64,000 nucleotides of DNA, taken from Burkholderia lata. GTDB lineage: Bacteria; Pseudomonadota; Gammaproteobacteria; Burkholderiales; Burkholderiaceae. Where the stretch lies: contig NC_007510.1 in the NCBI RefSeq assembly GCF_000012945.1, positions 3,630,127 through 3,694,126 of the forward strand, read 5' to 3'. Below, one piece after another: positions 27,538 to 39,005 of this stretch (position 1 is the stretch's first letter; every line of letters begins with the position of its first letter). The notes beneath the pieces were generated by a model, which saw only the letters and a list, made by a program, of their open reading frames with translations, did no database searches and had not been told where the DNA came from. The position numbers and the translations under genes are program-made.

Positions 27538-28359
27538 ATGCCGATGCTCGAACTCGCCAATCGCTTCATTTTCGAAGGCCACCGGATTGCCTGGGGAACG
27601 CTCGGCGAAGGCCCGCCGCTCGTGCTCGTGCACGGCACGCCGTTTTCGTCGCAGGTGTGGCGGCGGATCGCACCGTGGCTCGCGCGGCGTCATCGCGTGT
27701 TCTTCTACGACCTGCTCGGCTACGGTCAGTCCGACATGCCTGACGCGGACGTGTCGCTCAGCCGCCAGAACCGGCTGTTCGGCGCGATGCTCGACGCGTG
27801 GAACATTTCGCGTCCGCGCGTGCTCGCGCACGACTACGGCGGCGCAACCGTGCTGCGCGCGCACTTCCTCGACGGCGTCGACTATGCGGATCTCACCCTC
27901 GTGAATCCGGTCGCGATTACGCCGCAGGGTTCGCCGTTCGTGCGCCACGTCGCGCAGCACGAAGCCGCCTTCACCGGATTGCCTGCGTATGCGCATCACG
28001 CGCTCGTGTCGGCCTATCTCGACAATGCGGTCGCCCGGCCGCTGAGCGACGAGGCGCTGTCGATCTACCGTGCGCCGTGGCTCACGCCCGACGGTCAGGC
28101 CGCGTTCTATCGCCAGATCGCGCAGATGCGCCAGCGCTACATCGAGGAAGTCGAGGCGCGTTACGCGCCGCCGGACTTTCCGGTGCGCATCGTGTGGGGC
28201 GAGGACGACGCGTGGATTCCGCTCGAACAGGGCCAGGCGCTGGCCGATCGCATCGCCAACGGCCAGCTGATCAGGGTGCCGCGCGCGGGCCACCTGGTGC
28301 AGGAAGATGCGCCGGAGGCGATCGTCGCGGCGGTGCTCGACGGGTCAGGGCACGGCTGA
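27538..28359 (+). CDS. Alpha/beta hydrolase
   Basis: Alpha/beta-hydrolase fold protein of 273 aa. The oxyanion HGTPFSS lies near residue 31 and the catalytic histidine in PRAGHLVQED near the end. The nucleophile position reads AHDYGGA, that is, an Asp instead of Ser in the usual elbow, as in haloalkane dehalogenases and epoxide hydrolases (HDWGG). The acidic residue is probably in WGEDDAWIP. The substrate is unknown; an Asp nucleophile suggests dehalogenation or epoxide opening but does not prove it. It faces the CGNR regulator. Confidence 0.88.
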   Translation: MPMLELANRFIFEGHRIAWGTLGEGPPLVLVHGTPFSSQVWRRIAPWLARRHRVFFYDLLGYGQSDMPDADVSLSRQNRLFGAMLDAWNISRPRVLAHDYGGATVLRAHFLDGVDYADLTLVNPVAITPQGSPFVRHVAQHEAAFTGLPAYAHHALVSAYLDNAVARPLSDEALSIYRAPWLTPDGQAAFYRQIAQMRQRYIEEVEARYAPPDFPVRIVWGEDDAWIPLEQGQALADRIANGQLIRVPRAGHLVQEDAPEAIVAAVLDGSGHG

Positions 28360-28403
28360 CGCCCGCTGTACCGCGCGTCGCTTTTTGCGTGCCGCGCCCC
28401 GCG

Positions 28404-29162
28404 TCAGAACACCGGCACGCCCTGCGCGAGCGTCGAAATGAACTTCGCGGTGCGCGGATCGCGCGGGTCGCCGAACAGGTCGCGCGATGCACCGGCCTCG
28501 ACCACGCGGCCTTCCGCGAGAAACACCGAGTCATGCGCGATCGACGCGGCCAGGCGCAAGTCGTGCGTCGCCATCAGCATCGTCGTGCCTTCGCGTGCGA
28601 GCTGGCGCAGCACCTCGACCACTTCGACGGACAGCTCCGGATCGAGCGCCGACGTCGGCTCGTCGCATAACAGCACCTGCGGCGACGGTGCGAGCGCACG
28701 CGCAATCGCGACACGTTGCTGCTGGCCGCCCGACAGCGTACCGGGCCATGCGTTGGCCTTGTCCGCGATGCCGACCTTCTCGAGCAGCGCGAGCGCGCGT
28801 TCGCGGGCCCGTTCGCGCGGCCAGCGCTGTACCGTGACGAGCCCTTCCATCACGTTCTGCACGACGCTCAGGTGCGGAAACAGCTGAAAGTTCTGGAACA
28901 CCATGCCGGTCTGTCGGCGCACCGCAAACACGGCGTCGCGCACCGGCCGGTGCGCCGGCGAGAAGTCGATGCGTGCGTCACCCACCATCAGCACGCCAGC
29001 CTCAGGCACTTCGAGCAGGTTCACGCAACGCAGCAGCGTGCTCTTGCCGCTGCCGGACGGCCCGATCAGCGCCGTCACGCTGCCGGGCTGCAGCGCGAGG
29101 TCGATCCCGTGCAACACGCGATGCGCGCCGAACGATTTGTCGATGCGTTCGAGCCGGATCAT
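28404..29162 (-). CDS. Polar amino acid ABC transporter, ATP-binding protein (probably cystine)
   Basis: ABC ATPase (252 aa) with Walker A GPSGSGKS near residue 36, Q-loop in MVFQNFQLF, signature LSGGQQQRVAIARAL, Walker B VLLCDEPTSALDPE and the H-loop MATHDLR. Similarity runs along the GlnQ/TcyN family. The start ATG 29162 overlaps the permease stop (ATGA), so the two are coupled. Energises import of the amino acid captured by the binding protein encoded two genes upstream. Cystine is the best guess; other polar amino acids are possible. Confidence 0.92.
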   Translation of the reverse strand: MIRLERIDKSFGAHRVLHGIDLALQPGSVTALIGPSGSGKSTLLRCVNLLEVPEAGVLMVGDARIDFSPAHRPVRDAVFAVRRQTGMVFQNFQLFPHLSVVQNVMEGLVTVQRWPRERARERALALLEKVGIADKANAWPGTLSGGQQQRVAIARALAPSPQVLLCDEPTSALDPELSVEVVEVLRQLAREGTTMLMATHDLRLAASIAHDSVFLAEGRVVEAGASRDLFGDPRDPRTAKFISTLAQGVPVF

Positions 29163-29839
29163 CGCAACTCCGCCTGGAACAGCGCATGGCGGCCGAAGCG
29201 GATTTCGAGGCGACGCTGCAGCGTGGACAGCACCGAGCTGAGCAGCAGATAGATCAGCGCGGCTTCCGTATAGAGAATCATCGGCTCGTAGGTCACGGCT
29301 GCGATCCGCTGCGCGGCCTGGAAGATCTCCGGCACGGTCAGCACGGCCGCGAGCGACGTGTCCTTCACGAGCGAAATGAACGAATTCGACAGTGCGGGCA
29401 GCGCGACGCGCGCGGCCTGCGGCAGGATCGCGCGGCGCAGCGCCTGCGGGCGCGTCATCGCCATCGAGTACGCGGCCTCCCACTGCCCCTTCGGAATCGA
29501 TTCGATCACGCCGCGGATCACCTCGGCGTTGTACGCGCCGACGTTCAGCGAGAAGCCGATCACCGCGGCCGTCAGCGGATCGAGCACGATGCCGACGCTC
29601 GGCAGGCCGTAGAAGATCACGAACAGTTGCACGAGCAGCGGCGAACCGCGAAACAGCCAGATGTAGAAACGCACGGCGGCCTGCGCCCAACGCGGCCCGA
29701 ACAGCCTCGTGAGCGCTGCGCCGAATGCGAGCAGCAGGCCGATCGCGAACGACGCGAGCGTGAGCGGCACCGTGAACACGAGCCCCGCAACCAGCAGGGG
29801 CCGCAGCGATTCCGCCATCAGGTGAAGCCAGGCCGGCAT
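29159..29839 (-). CDS. Polar amino acid ABC transporter, permease
   Basis: Membrane permease of the HisM/TcyL type (226 aa, about five helices). The ATPase-docking EAA loop reads EAAYSMAMTRPQALRRAILP. The N-terminal helix region begins near residue 14. It overlaps the ATPase gene by four bases and lies 14 bases after the binding-protein gene, so the three form one leftward operon. Confidence 0.92.
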   Translation of the reverse strand: MPAWLHLMAESLRPLLVAGLVFTVPLTLASFAIGLLLAFGAALTRLFGPRWAQAAVRFYIWLFRGSPLLVQLFVIFYGLPSVGIVLDPLTAAVIGFSLNVGAYNAEVIRGVIESIPKGQWEAAYSMAMTRPQALRRAILPQAARVALPALSNSFISLVKDTSLAAVLTVPEIFQAAQRIAAVTYEPMILYTEAALIYLLLSSVLSTLQRRLEIRFGRHALFQAELR

Positions 29840-29853
29840 CGTTCAGCCTCGCG

Positions 29854-30636
29854 TTACGGCTGCGACACGTCGCGGCCGAAATACTTGTGCGAGATCTTCG
29901 CGTAGGTACCGTCCGCCTTGATGTCCGCGAGCGCCTTGTCGACCGCGGCCACCAGCGCGGGGCTGCCCTTGCGCAGCAGCACGCCCGATGCGTCGCTCGC
30001 GCCGCCGGTGTCGGTCGCCGCGACCTTCAGCTTCGCGTCCGGCTTGTGCTTGCGGAAATCGAGGTACGACAGCGAATCGTTGATCGTCGCGTCGACGCGC
30101 CCCGAGCTCAGCAGGTCGATCGCTTCGTTGAAGCCCTGCACGGGCACGACGTCCGCGCCGTGCGACGCCGCGAGCTTGCCGAAATTGCTGGTCAGCGTGT
30201 TCGCGGATTTCTTGCCCTTGAGATCGTCGAACGAGCGGATCGTCGTGTTGTCCGCGCGCACGATCAGCACCGCGCGCGACGTGATGTACGGCGTCGAGAA
30301 ATCGTATTTCGCCTTGCGCGCGTCGGTGATCGACACTTCGTTGACGACCGCGTCGTAGCGGTTCACGTCGAGGCCCGCGATCAGCCCGTCCCACTTGCCT
30401 TCGACGAACTGCGGCTTCACGCCGAGGCGCTGCGCGATCGCGGTCGCGATGTCGACGTCGAAGCCCGTCAGCTTGCCGGTTTCGTCGTGATACGTGAACG
30501 GCGCATATGTGCCTTCGGTACCGACCCGGAACACGCCGGACGACTTGATCTGCGACAGGTCGTCGGCAGCCAGTGCGCTCGTGACCGAAACGGCCTGCAG
30601 CATGGCGACGACCAGGATGGAGCGAAGGAATTTCAT
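29854..30636 (-). CDS. Amino acid ABC transporter, periplasmic binding protein (TcyJ/FliY-like)
   Basis: Family 3 solute-binding protein (260 aa). The signal peptide is MKFLRSILVVAMLQAVSVTS with cleavage near ALA-AD. Mature motifs include FRVGTEGTYAPFTYHDETGK, LTGFDVDIATAIAQ, KWDGLIAGLD and YDFSTPYI, which resemble E. coli FliY (cystine-binding). I chose ATG 30636 over an in-frame start 32 codons upstream because only this one begins a signal peptide. First gene of the transporter operon. Confidence 0.92.
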   Translation of the reverse strand: MKFLRSILVVAMLQAVSVTSALAADDLSQIKSSGVFRVGTEGTYAPFTYHDETGKLTGFDVDIATAIAQRLGVKPQFVEGKWDGLIAGLDVNRYDAVVNEVSITDARKAKYDFSTPYITSRAVLIVRADNTTIRSFDDLKGKKSANTLTSNFGKLAASHGADVVPVQGFNEAIDLLSSGRVDATINDSLSYLDFRKHKPDAKLKVAATDTGGASDASGVLLRKGSPALVAAVDKALADIKADGTYAKISHKYFGRDVSQP

Positions 30637-30815
30637 GGTGCGGACCCCGAATGATTGGAGGGAATCTTCCCGCGGCACATGCATGCCGTTCGAGAGGTCC
30701 GCGAATTCTACCGACGCGTCGAGGCCCGGCAAAAACGCAAATCGGCTATCGATATGAGCCGATCGAATAACGCGCGCACCGGCCGCGAAACCAGTGCGCG
30801 CGACTTACACGCCAC

Positions 30816-32270
30816 TTACCACGGCAGCGAATACGTCTTCGTATTCGTGAAGCTCTTCATCGCTTCCTGCACGCCTTCCTTGTAGCCGAGCCCCGAATCC
30901 TTCACGCCGCCGAACGGCGTCAGTTCGAGCCGGTAGCCCGGCACTTCGCGCACGTTCACGCTGCCGACTTCCAGCTCGGTGATGAAGCGCGTGATGCTAT
31001 CGAAGCGGTTCGTGCAGACCGACGACGACAGCGCGTAGTCGGTGCTGTTCGACATCCGGATCGCTTCGTCGATGTCGCTGAAGCGCATGATCGGCGATAC
31101 GGGGCCGAAGGTTTCGTATTTCACCAGCGGCATGTCGGGCGTCACGCGGTCGATCACCGTCGGCGAATACAGCGCGCCGTTGCGAACGTTGCCGACCAGC
31201 AGCCGCGCCCCGCGCGCGATCGCATCGTTCACCTGCTGCTCGCAGAACTTCGCGGCCGCCTCGTCGATCACCGTACCCATGTCGACCGACGGATCGGCCG
31301 GATTGCCGTACGACCACGCGCGCGTTTTCTCGACCACCAGCTCCGTGAAGCGGTCGGCTACCGACTCGTGCACGAGCATCCGCTTGATCGCGGTACATCG
31401 CTGCCCCGAGTTCTTGTACGAACCCGACACCGCGAGCGTGCTCGCTTCGTCGAGATCGGCGTCTTCCATCACGATGATCGGATCGTTGCCGCCGAGTTCG
31501 AGCACCGCGCGCCGGTAGCCCATCCGCGACGCGATCGACTTGCCGATCGACACGCCGCCCGTGAACGTGATCAGATCGATCGCCGGGTTCGTGATCAGCT
31601 CGTCGGCGATCTCCTTCGGGTCGCCGGTGAGCACTTGCAGCATCTGCGGCGGCAGGCCGGCTTCATACAGGATGTCCGCGAACAGGTAGCACGACAGCGG
31701 CACCTTCTCCGACGGCTTCACGACCATCCGGTTGTTGGTGGCCACCGACGGCACGATCTTGTGCGCGACCTGGTTCATCGGATGGTTGAACGGCGTGATC
31801 GCGGAAATCACGCCAAGCAGCGGATCGCGCTGCGTGTACACGCGGCGTTTCTTGCCGTGCGGGGTCAGGTCGCACGAGAAGATCTGCCCGTCGTCCTTCA
31901 GCACTTCACCCGCGCCGAACGTCAGTACATCGGCTACGCGGCCGGCTTCGTAAGTCGAATCCTTGACGCACAGGCCGGACTCGGCCGTGATCAGCCCGGC
32001 AATCTCGGCCGTGCGCGCACGCACGATGTCGGCTGCACGACGCAGGATCGCCGAACGATCGTGGCGCGTAAGCGTTGGCCGGTAAGCGCGTGCGACCGCG
32101 AACGCGCGCCGCACGTCGTCCAGCGTCGCCTTCGGCACGGTGCCGACCAGCGAGCCGTCGTACGGGTTGCGCACTTCGATTACCGCGTCCCGATGAATCC
32201 GTTCGCCGTCGATTCGCAGTGCTTCGCGACGAATCTCGCGGACGTCCGTCGATGCTGCAATGGCGTTCAT
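30816..32270 (-). CDS. phnY: Phosphonoacetaldehyde dehydrogenase PhnY
   Basis: NAD-dependent aldehyde dehydrogenase (484 aa) that oxidises phosphonoacetaldehyde to phosphonoacetate. The catalytic Cys is in GQRCTAIKR and the conserved Glu in LELGGNDPIIV; the family NAD-binding motif FTGGVSIGKS is present. The specific substrate is inferred from context: phosphonoacetate hydrolase lies 29 bases upstream in the same operon and phnW across the divergent promoter. The start is ATG 32270. Confidence 0.92.
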   Translation of the reverse strand: MNAIAASTDVREIRREALRIDGERIHRDAVIEVRNPYDGSLVGTVPKATLDDVRRAFAVARAYRPTLTRHDRSAILRRAADIVRARTAEIAGLITAESGLCVKDSTYEAGRVADVLTFGAGEVLKDDGQIFSCDLTPHGKKRRVYTQRDPLLGVISAITPFNHPMNQVAHKIVPSVATNNRMVVKPSEKVPLSCYLFADILYEAGLPPQMLQVLTGDPKEIADELITNPAIDLITFTGGVSIGKSIASRMGYRRAVLELGGNDPIIVMEDADLDEASTLAVSGSYKNSGQRCTAIKRMLVHESVADRFTELVVEKTRAWSYGNPADPSVDMGTVIDEAAAKFCEQQVNDAIARGARLLVGNVRNGALYSPTVIDRVTPDMPLVKYETFGPVSPIMRFSDIDEAIRMSNSTDYALSSSVCTNRFDSITRFITELEVGSVNVREVPGYRLELTPFGGVKDSGLGYKEGVQEAMKSFTNTKTYSLPW

Positions 32271-32299
32271 GAGTGTGTCCCCTTACGGATGCGTGCGCA

Positions 32300-33650
<1,351 letters not shown>

Positions 33651-33746
33651 CATGCAGAGAACAGAAAGCAAAACAACGCAGCAGCAAGAGGGCTGGTCTC
33701 CACTCATCCGCCGCGTGCCGCGGCGCCACAGTCAAGGGGTCTGAAG

Positions 33747-34802
33747 ATGAACGAAGTGCCGGTAAACAAGCGTTTGAACGCATGGGCGGCGGGCGCGGCC
33801 CGCTTCGCGCTGGTCGCGGCGGTCGCGCTCGGCGCGGTGCAGGCGGCGCACGCGAAGACGTCGCTGCTCGTCTATACCGCGCTGGAAGACGAGGCGATGA
33901 AGCCCTACAAGGACGCGTTCGAGAAAGCGAACCCCGATATCGAGATCCGCTGGGTGCGCGACTCGACCGGCTCGGTCACCGCGAAGCTGCTCGCGGAGAA
34001 GAACAACCCGCGCGCGGACGTCGTGCTCGGCCTCGCCGCGTCGAGCCTGACGCTGCTCGACCTGCAGGGGATGCTGATGCCGTACACGCCGAAGGGCTTC
34101 GACCAGCTCACGCGCAAGTACAGCGACGCCAACACGCCGCCGCACTGGGTCGGCATGGACGTGTGGGGCGCGACGATCTGCTACAACCGCGTCGCCGCGC
34201 AGGCGAAGGGCATCCCGAAGCCGACGTCGTGGGAAGACCTGACGAAGCCCGTCTATAAAGGCGCGATCGTGATGCCGAGCCCGGTTTCCTCCGGCACCGG
34301 CTATCTCGACGTGACCGCGTGGCTGCAGACCTTCGGCGACGACAAAGGCTGGAAATTCATGGACGCGCTCGACAAGAACGTCGCGCAATACGTGCACTCG
34401 GGCTCGAAGCCCTGCACGCTCGCCGGCACCGGCGAATTCCCGATCGGCATCTCGTTCGAGTTCCGCGGCCACGAACTGCAGTCGCAGGGCGCGCCGATCG
34501 ATCTCGTGTTCCCGAAGGAAGGGCTCGGCTGGGACATGGAAGGCACTGCGATCATGAAGACGACGAAGCAGCCCGACGCCGCGAAGAAACTGGCCGACTT
34601 CATGGCTAGCAAGGATGCGAACCAGATCACCGCGCGCTGGTGGGCAATCGTCGCGTATCCGGGCGTCGCACGGAAGCTGGCCGGCATCCCCGACAACTAC
34701 TCGGACCTGCTCGTGAAGAACGACTTCGTGTGGTCGGCGAAGAACCGCCAGTCGATCCTCGACACGTGGCAGAAGCGCTACGGCGCGAAGGCACAGCAGT
34801 AA
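33747..34802 (+). CDS. phnS: 2-Aminoethylphosphonate ABC transporter, binding protein
   Basis: Periplasmic iron/AEP-type solute-binding protein (351 aa). A long N-region leads into the signal peptide (ARFALVAAVALGAVQAAHA, cleavage near residue 37). The mature part starts KTSLLVYTALEDEAMKPYKD, the typical start of this extracellular solute-binding family. Substrate assignment follows from its place ahead of phnT, the permease and phnW. ATG 33747 has an AGGGG-type site upstream. Confidence 0.9.
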   Translation: MNEVPVNKRLNAWAAGAARFALVAAVALGAVQAAHAKTSLLVYTALEDEAMKPYKDAFEKANPDIEIRWVRDSTGSVTAKLLAEKNNPRADVVLGLAASSLTLLDLQGMLMPYTPKGFDQLTRKYSDANTPPHWVGMDVWGATICYNRVAAQAKGIPKPTSWEDLTKPVYKGAIVMPSPVSSGTGYLDVTAWLQTFGDDKGWKFMDALDKNVAQYVHSGSKPCTLAGTGEFPIGISFEFRGHELQSQGAPIDLVFPKEGLGWDMEGTAIMKTTKQPDAAKKLADFMASKDANQITARWWAIVAYPGVARKLAGIPDNYSDLLVKNDFVWSAKNRQSILDTWQKRYGAKAQQ

Positions 34803-34899
34803 CGTCGCGATCCGCCGCGGGGCCGCGCCGCGCGCCGCCCCGCGCCACCCTTCCTATCGTCGAATCCGGCCCCCGGGCCGCCCCAGCATGGAGGCGCGC

Positions 34900-35991
34900 A
34901 TGGCACCTTATCTGAGCGCAGAACGCATCGAGAAGCGGTACAACGACACGCAGGTCCTGACCGACATCAACCTGAGCGTGATGAAGGGCGAAATGATCTG
35001 CTTCCTGGGGCCGTCCGGCTGCGGGAAGACCACGCTGCTGCGGATCATCGCGGGGCTCGAGACGCAGAACGCCGGCCACATCATGCAGGACGGCCGCGAC
35101 ATCTCGCGGCTGCCGCCGCAACTGCGCGACTACGGGATCGTGTTCCAGTCGTACGCGCTGTTCCCCAACCTCACGGTGTACGACAACGTCGCGTACGGGC
35201 TCGTGAACCGCAAGATGAAGCGCGACGCGATCCACGAGCGCGTGCACACGCTGCTCGCGCTGGTCGGCCTGCCCGACAGCCATCGCAAGCATCCGGGCCA
35301 GTTGTCCGGCGGCCAGCAGCAGCGCATCGCACTGGCACGCGCGCTCGCCACCTCCCCCGGCCTGCTGCTGCTCGACGAGCCGCTGTCGGCGCTCGACGCG
35401 CGGGTGCGCGTGCGGTTGCGCCAGGAGATTCGCGCGCTGCAGCAGCGGCTCGGCGTGACGACGATCATGGTCACGCACGACCAGGAAGAAGCGCTGTCGA
35501 TGGCCGACCGCATCGTCGTGATGAACCACGGCGTGATCGAGCAGATCGGCACGCCGCTCGAAATCTACCGGCAGCCGGCGTCGCCGTTCGTCGCGGACTT
35601 CATCGGCCGCGTGAACACGATTCCCGCCGAAGTCGCGCAGGACGGCACGCTGCGCGCGGGCGCGGTCGGCCTCGACTGCCGTCATGGCACGGCACGCCCC
35701 GCGCAAGGCGCGGCGGTGTCGGTGTACGTGCGGCCGGAAGACCTGCGCATCCGCGTACCGGGCGAGACGGCCGACAACGTGCTGGCCGGCCGCGTCGAGA
35801 AGCTCGAATTCCTCGGTGCGTTCTGCCGCGTGAGCTTCCGGATCGACGGGCTCGACGGCCAGGAGATCGTCGCCGACCTGTCGTATCACGACGTCGACCG
35901 CACCGGCGTGCAGGCCGGCGCGCGCATCGACCTCGCGCTCGATCGCGAGCATGTCCGCGTGTTCCCGAGCGCGAAGGAGCGACTGCAATGA
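34900..35991 (+). CDS. phnT: 2-Aminoethylphosphonate ABC transporter, ATP-binding protein
   Basis: ABC ATPase (363 aa) with Walker A GPSGCGKTT, signature LSGGQQQRIALARAL, Walker B LLLLDEPLSALD and H-loop MVTHDQEEAL, then a C-terminal TOBE-type domain (about residues 280-360). I chose ATG 34900 because GGAGG lies five bases before it, inside the alternative start at 34888. The last codons overlap the permease start (ATGA), indicating coupling. Confidence 0.93.
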   Translation: MAPYLSAERIEKRYNDTQVLTDINLSVMKGEMICFLGPSGCGKTTLLRIIAGLETQNAGHIMQDGRDISRLPPQLRDYGIVFQSYALFPNLTVYDNVAYGLVNRKMKRDAIHERVHTLLALVGLPDSHRKHPGQLSGGQQQRIALARALATSPGLLLLDEPLSALDARVRVRLRQEIRALQQRLGVTTIMVTHDQEEALSMADRIVVMNHGVIEQIGTPLEIYRQPASPFVADFIGRVNTIPAEVAQDGTLRAGAVGLDCRHGTARPAQGAAVSVYVRPEDLRIRVPGETADNVLAGRVEKLEFLGAFCRVSFRIDGLDGQEIVADLSYHDVDRTGVQAGARIDLALDREHVRVFPSAKERLQ

Positions 35992-37715
35992 GCACCGTCC
36001 TGACCGAGCGCCGCCGCGGCGCCTCCGCCCCCGCCGACGTGCGGCAGATCACGCACTGGCACGACCGCATCGCGCAGCTCGCGCTGCTGGCGATGGCCGC
36101 GCTGATGTCGATGTTCCTGCTGCTGCCGCTCGCGCTCGTCGTGCAGAAATGCTTCGTCGATGCGGACGGACGCTTCGTCGGCGCGCACAACTTCGTCGAG
36201 TATCTCGAGGACAGCGGCGTGCTGCGCTCGATGCTGCATTCGCTGACGGTCGGCGCACTCGTCACGTCGATCGTCGTGCCGATGGCGTTCACGTTCGCGT
36301 ATGCGCTGACCCGCTCGTGCATGCCGTTCAAGAACGCCGCGCGTACCGTCGCGCTGCTGCCGCTGCTCGCGCCGACGCTGTTGTCCGCGGTGTCGTTCAT
36401 CTACTGGTTCGGCAACGCGGGGCTGTTGAAGCCGCTGCTGCACGGCCATTCGATCTACGGGCTGCCGGGCATCGTGCTGAGCATGGTGTACGCGTCGTTC
36501 CCGCACGTGCTGATGATCCTCGTTACCGCGCTGTCGCTTGCCGACGGCCGGCTCTACGAGGCCGCCGACGCGATGGGCACGCGCCGCATCCGCAAGTTCT
36601 TCACGATCACGCTGCCGGGTGCGAAGTACGGGCTGATCAGCGCGACGATGGTGGCGTTCACGATGTGCATCAACGACTTCGGCGTGCCGGTCGTGATCGG
36701 CGGTTCGTACAACGTGCTGTCGACCGACATCTACAAGCTGATCATCGGCCTGCAGGACTTCAACCGCAGCGCGGTCGTGAGCCTGATGCTGCTGTGCCCG
36801 GCGCTGGTCGCGTTCGGCGTCGACTTCTTCATCCGCCGCCGCCAGCAGTCGCAACTCGGCGCACGCTCGACGCCATACCAGCCGAAGCCGTCGCGCGGCT
36901 TCGACGCCGCGATGCTCGCGTACTGCGGCATCGTGTGCGCGTTCTTCATCGCGGTGGTCGGCATCTCGGTGTTTGCGTCGTTCGTGAAGTTCTGGCCGTA
37001 CCAGATGAGCCTCGGGCTGCAGCACTACAAGATGGGGCTGATCGGCGCCGGCATCTTCGACGCGTACAAGAACAGCCTGCGGATGGCCGCGACCGTGGCG
37101 CTCGGCGGCACGATCGTCGTGTTCGGCGGCGCATACCTGATCGAGAAGACGCGCGGCGCGCGCTGGCTGCGCGGCTTCATCGCGCTCTGCGCGATCCTGC
37201 CGATGGGCGTGCCGGGGCTCGTGCTCGGCATCAGCTACATCTTCCTGTTCAACGCGCCCGGCAACCCGCTGAACGGACTGTACGGCTCGCTGTGGCTGCT
37301 CGCGATCGTCACGGTGGTGCACTACTACGCATCGAGCCACCTGACCGCCGTCACCGCGCTCAGGCAGATCGACAGCGAGTTCGAGGCCGTATCCGCGTCG
37401 CTGAAGGTGCCGTTCTACAAGACCTTCCTGCGCGTGACCGTGCCCGTGTGCCTGCCCGCGATCCTGCTGATCGCACGCTACCTGTTCGTCAACGGGATGA
37501 CGACGGTCTCGGCCGTCGCGTTCCTCTACTCGCCCGACACGCAGCCCGCCTCGGTCGCGATCCTGAACCTCGACGACGCGGGCCAGATGGGTCCGGCCGC
37601 CGCGATGGCCACGCTCGTGCTCGCGACGTCGTCGTTCGCCTGCGTGCTGTTCGCGTGCATCTCGCATCGACTGTTGCGCCGCACGCAGGCCTGGCGCAAC
37701 CCGCATCGCCACTGA
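35988..37715 (+). CDS. phnU: 2-Aminoethylphosphonate ABC transporter, fused permease
   Basis: A single 575-residue protein with two permease halves of about six helices each. Each half has its own EAA-type loop for ATPase docking: EAADAMGTRRIRKFFTITLP in the first, and FEAVSASLKVPFYKTFLRVT in the second. In other bacteria the two halves are separate proteins (PhnU and PhnV). The fused form fits the one-permease AEP transporter class known from Burkholderia and Pseudomonas. Start overlaps phnT by four bases. Confidence 0.92.
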   Translation: MSTVLTERRRGASAPADVRQITHWHDRIAQLALLAMAALMSMFLLLPLALVVQKCFVDADGRFVGAHNFVEYLEDSGVLRSMLHSLTVGALVTSIVVPMAFTFAYALTRSCMPFKNAARTVALLPLLAPTLLSAVSFIYWFGNAGLLKPLLHGHSIYGLPGIVLSMVYASFPHVLMILVTALSLADGRLYEAADAMGTRRIRKFFTITLPGAKYGLISATMVAFTMCINDFGVPVVIGGSYNVLSTDIYKLIIGLQDFNRSAVVSLMLLCPALVAFGVDFFIRRRQQSQLGARSTPYQPKPSRGFDAAMLAYCGIVCAFFIAVVGISVFASFVKFWPYQMSLGLQHYKMGLIGAGIFDAYKNSLRMAATVALGGTIVVFGGAYLIEKTRGARWLRGFIALCAILPMGVPGLVLGISYIFLFNAPGNPLNGLYGSLWLLAIVTVVHYYASSHLTAVTALRQIDSEFEAVSASLKVPFYKTFLRVTVPVCLPAILLIARYLFVNGMTTVSAVAFLYSPDTQPASVAILNLDDAGQMGPAAAMATLVLATSSFACVLFACISHRLLRRTQAWRNPHRH

Positions 37716-37763
37716 CTTTTTAGCCGCATTCACGTGACGTCCCGACTTCATCAAGGAGACACC

Positions 37764-38894
37764 ATGACGCTCGCCGCCCAGCCCATCCTGCTCACCCCCG
37801 GCCCCCTGACGACCTCCGACACCACGCGCGACGCGATGCTGCGCGACTGGGGATCGTGGGACAGCGACTTCAACGCGATCACCGCGCGGCTGCGCGAACG
37901 CCTGCTGCAGATCGTGCACGGCGAAGGCACGCACGAATGCGTCCCGCTGCAAGGCAGCGGCACGTTCTCGGTCGAAGCGGCCATCGGCACGCTCGTGCCG
38001 CGCGACGGCCACGTGCTCGTGCCGAACAACGGCGCGTACTGCCAGCGCATCGCGAAGATCTGCCGCGTGCTCGGCCGCCAGCTGACGACGATCGACTACA
38101 GCGAGGATCGCCGCGTCGATCCGGCCGACGTCGAACGCGCGCTCGCCGCCGATCCGACCATCACGCACGTCGCGCTCGTGCACTGCGAAACCGGTGCCGG
38201 CGTGCTGAACCCGCTGCATGACATCGCACAGGTCGTCGCGAAGCACGGCCGTGCGCTGATCGTCGATGCGATGAGCTCGTTCGGCGCGATCGACATCGAC
38301 GCGCGCACGACGCCGTTCGACGCGGTGATCGCCGCATCCGGCAAATGCCTCGAAGGCGTACCGGGGCTCGGCTTCGTGATCGCGAAGCGCAGCACGCTCG
38401 AACGCTGCGAAGGCAACAGCCACTCGCTCGCGATGGACCTGTACGACCAGTGGGTCTACATGCAGCGCACGACGCAGTGGCGCTTCACGCCGCCGACGCA
38501 CGTGGTCGCGGCGCTCGACGCCGCCGTCGGGCAATACGTCGACGAGGGCGGGCTCGCTGCTCGCGGCGGCCGCTACCAGCGCAACTATCGCGCGCTGATC
38601 GACGGGATGCTCGCGCTCGGCTTCCGGCCGTTCCTCGATCCGGCGATCCAGGCGCCGATCATCGTCACGTTCCATGCACCGGACGATCCGAACTACGACT
38701 TCAAGCGGTTCTACCAGGAGGTCAAGAAGCGCGGCTACATCCTGTATCCGGGCAAGCTGACCGAGGTCGAGACGTTCCGGGTCGGCTGCATCGGCCACTT
38801 CGGCGAAGCCGGCATCCCGGGCGCCGTCGCCGCGATCGCCGACACGCTGCGCGCGATGGGTGTGCGCCGCGTGTCGGCCGAAGCGGCAGCGTGA
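37764..38894 (+). CDS. phnW: 2-Aminoethylphosphonate-pyruvate transaminase PhnW
   Basis: PLP-dependent class V aminotransferase (376 aa) that converts AEP and pyruvate to phosphonoacetaldehyde and alanine. The N-terminus [29 protein letters not shown] and the PLP lysine in [16 protein letters not shown] are characteristic. ATG 37764 has AAGGAG five bases upstream and is preferred to the longer frame. It is 48 bases after the permease gene and is the first catabolic enzyme of the island. Confidence 0.96.
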   Translation: MTLAAQPILLTPGPLTTSDTTRDAMLRDWGSWDSDFNAITARLRERLLQIVHGEGTHECVPLQGSGTFSVEAAIGTLVPRDGHVLVPNNGAYCQRIAKICRVLGRQLTTIDYSEDRRVDPADVERALAADPTITHVALVHCETGAGVLNPLHDIAQVVAKHGRALIVDAMSSFGAIDIDARTTPFDAVIAASGKCLEGVPGLGFVIAKRSTLERCEGNSHSLAMDLYDQWVYMQRTTQWRFTPPTHVVAALDAAVGQYVDEGGLAARGGRYQRNYRALIDGMLALGFRPFLDPAIQAPIIVTFHAPDDPNYDFKRFYQEVKKRGYILYPGKLTEVETFRVGCIGHFGEAGIPGAVAAIADTLRAMGVRRVSAEAAA

Positions 38895-39005
38895 CGTGAC
38901 GCACCACGACGTGACGTGATGGTCCCCGCCGCATGCACGTTCGCATGCGGCGGCCGGTGTTTTTCGGGCCGTGCGCGGCACGGCCCCTTTTCGAAGCCCC
39001 CTCTC

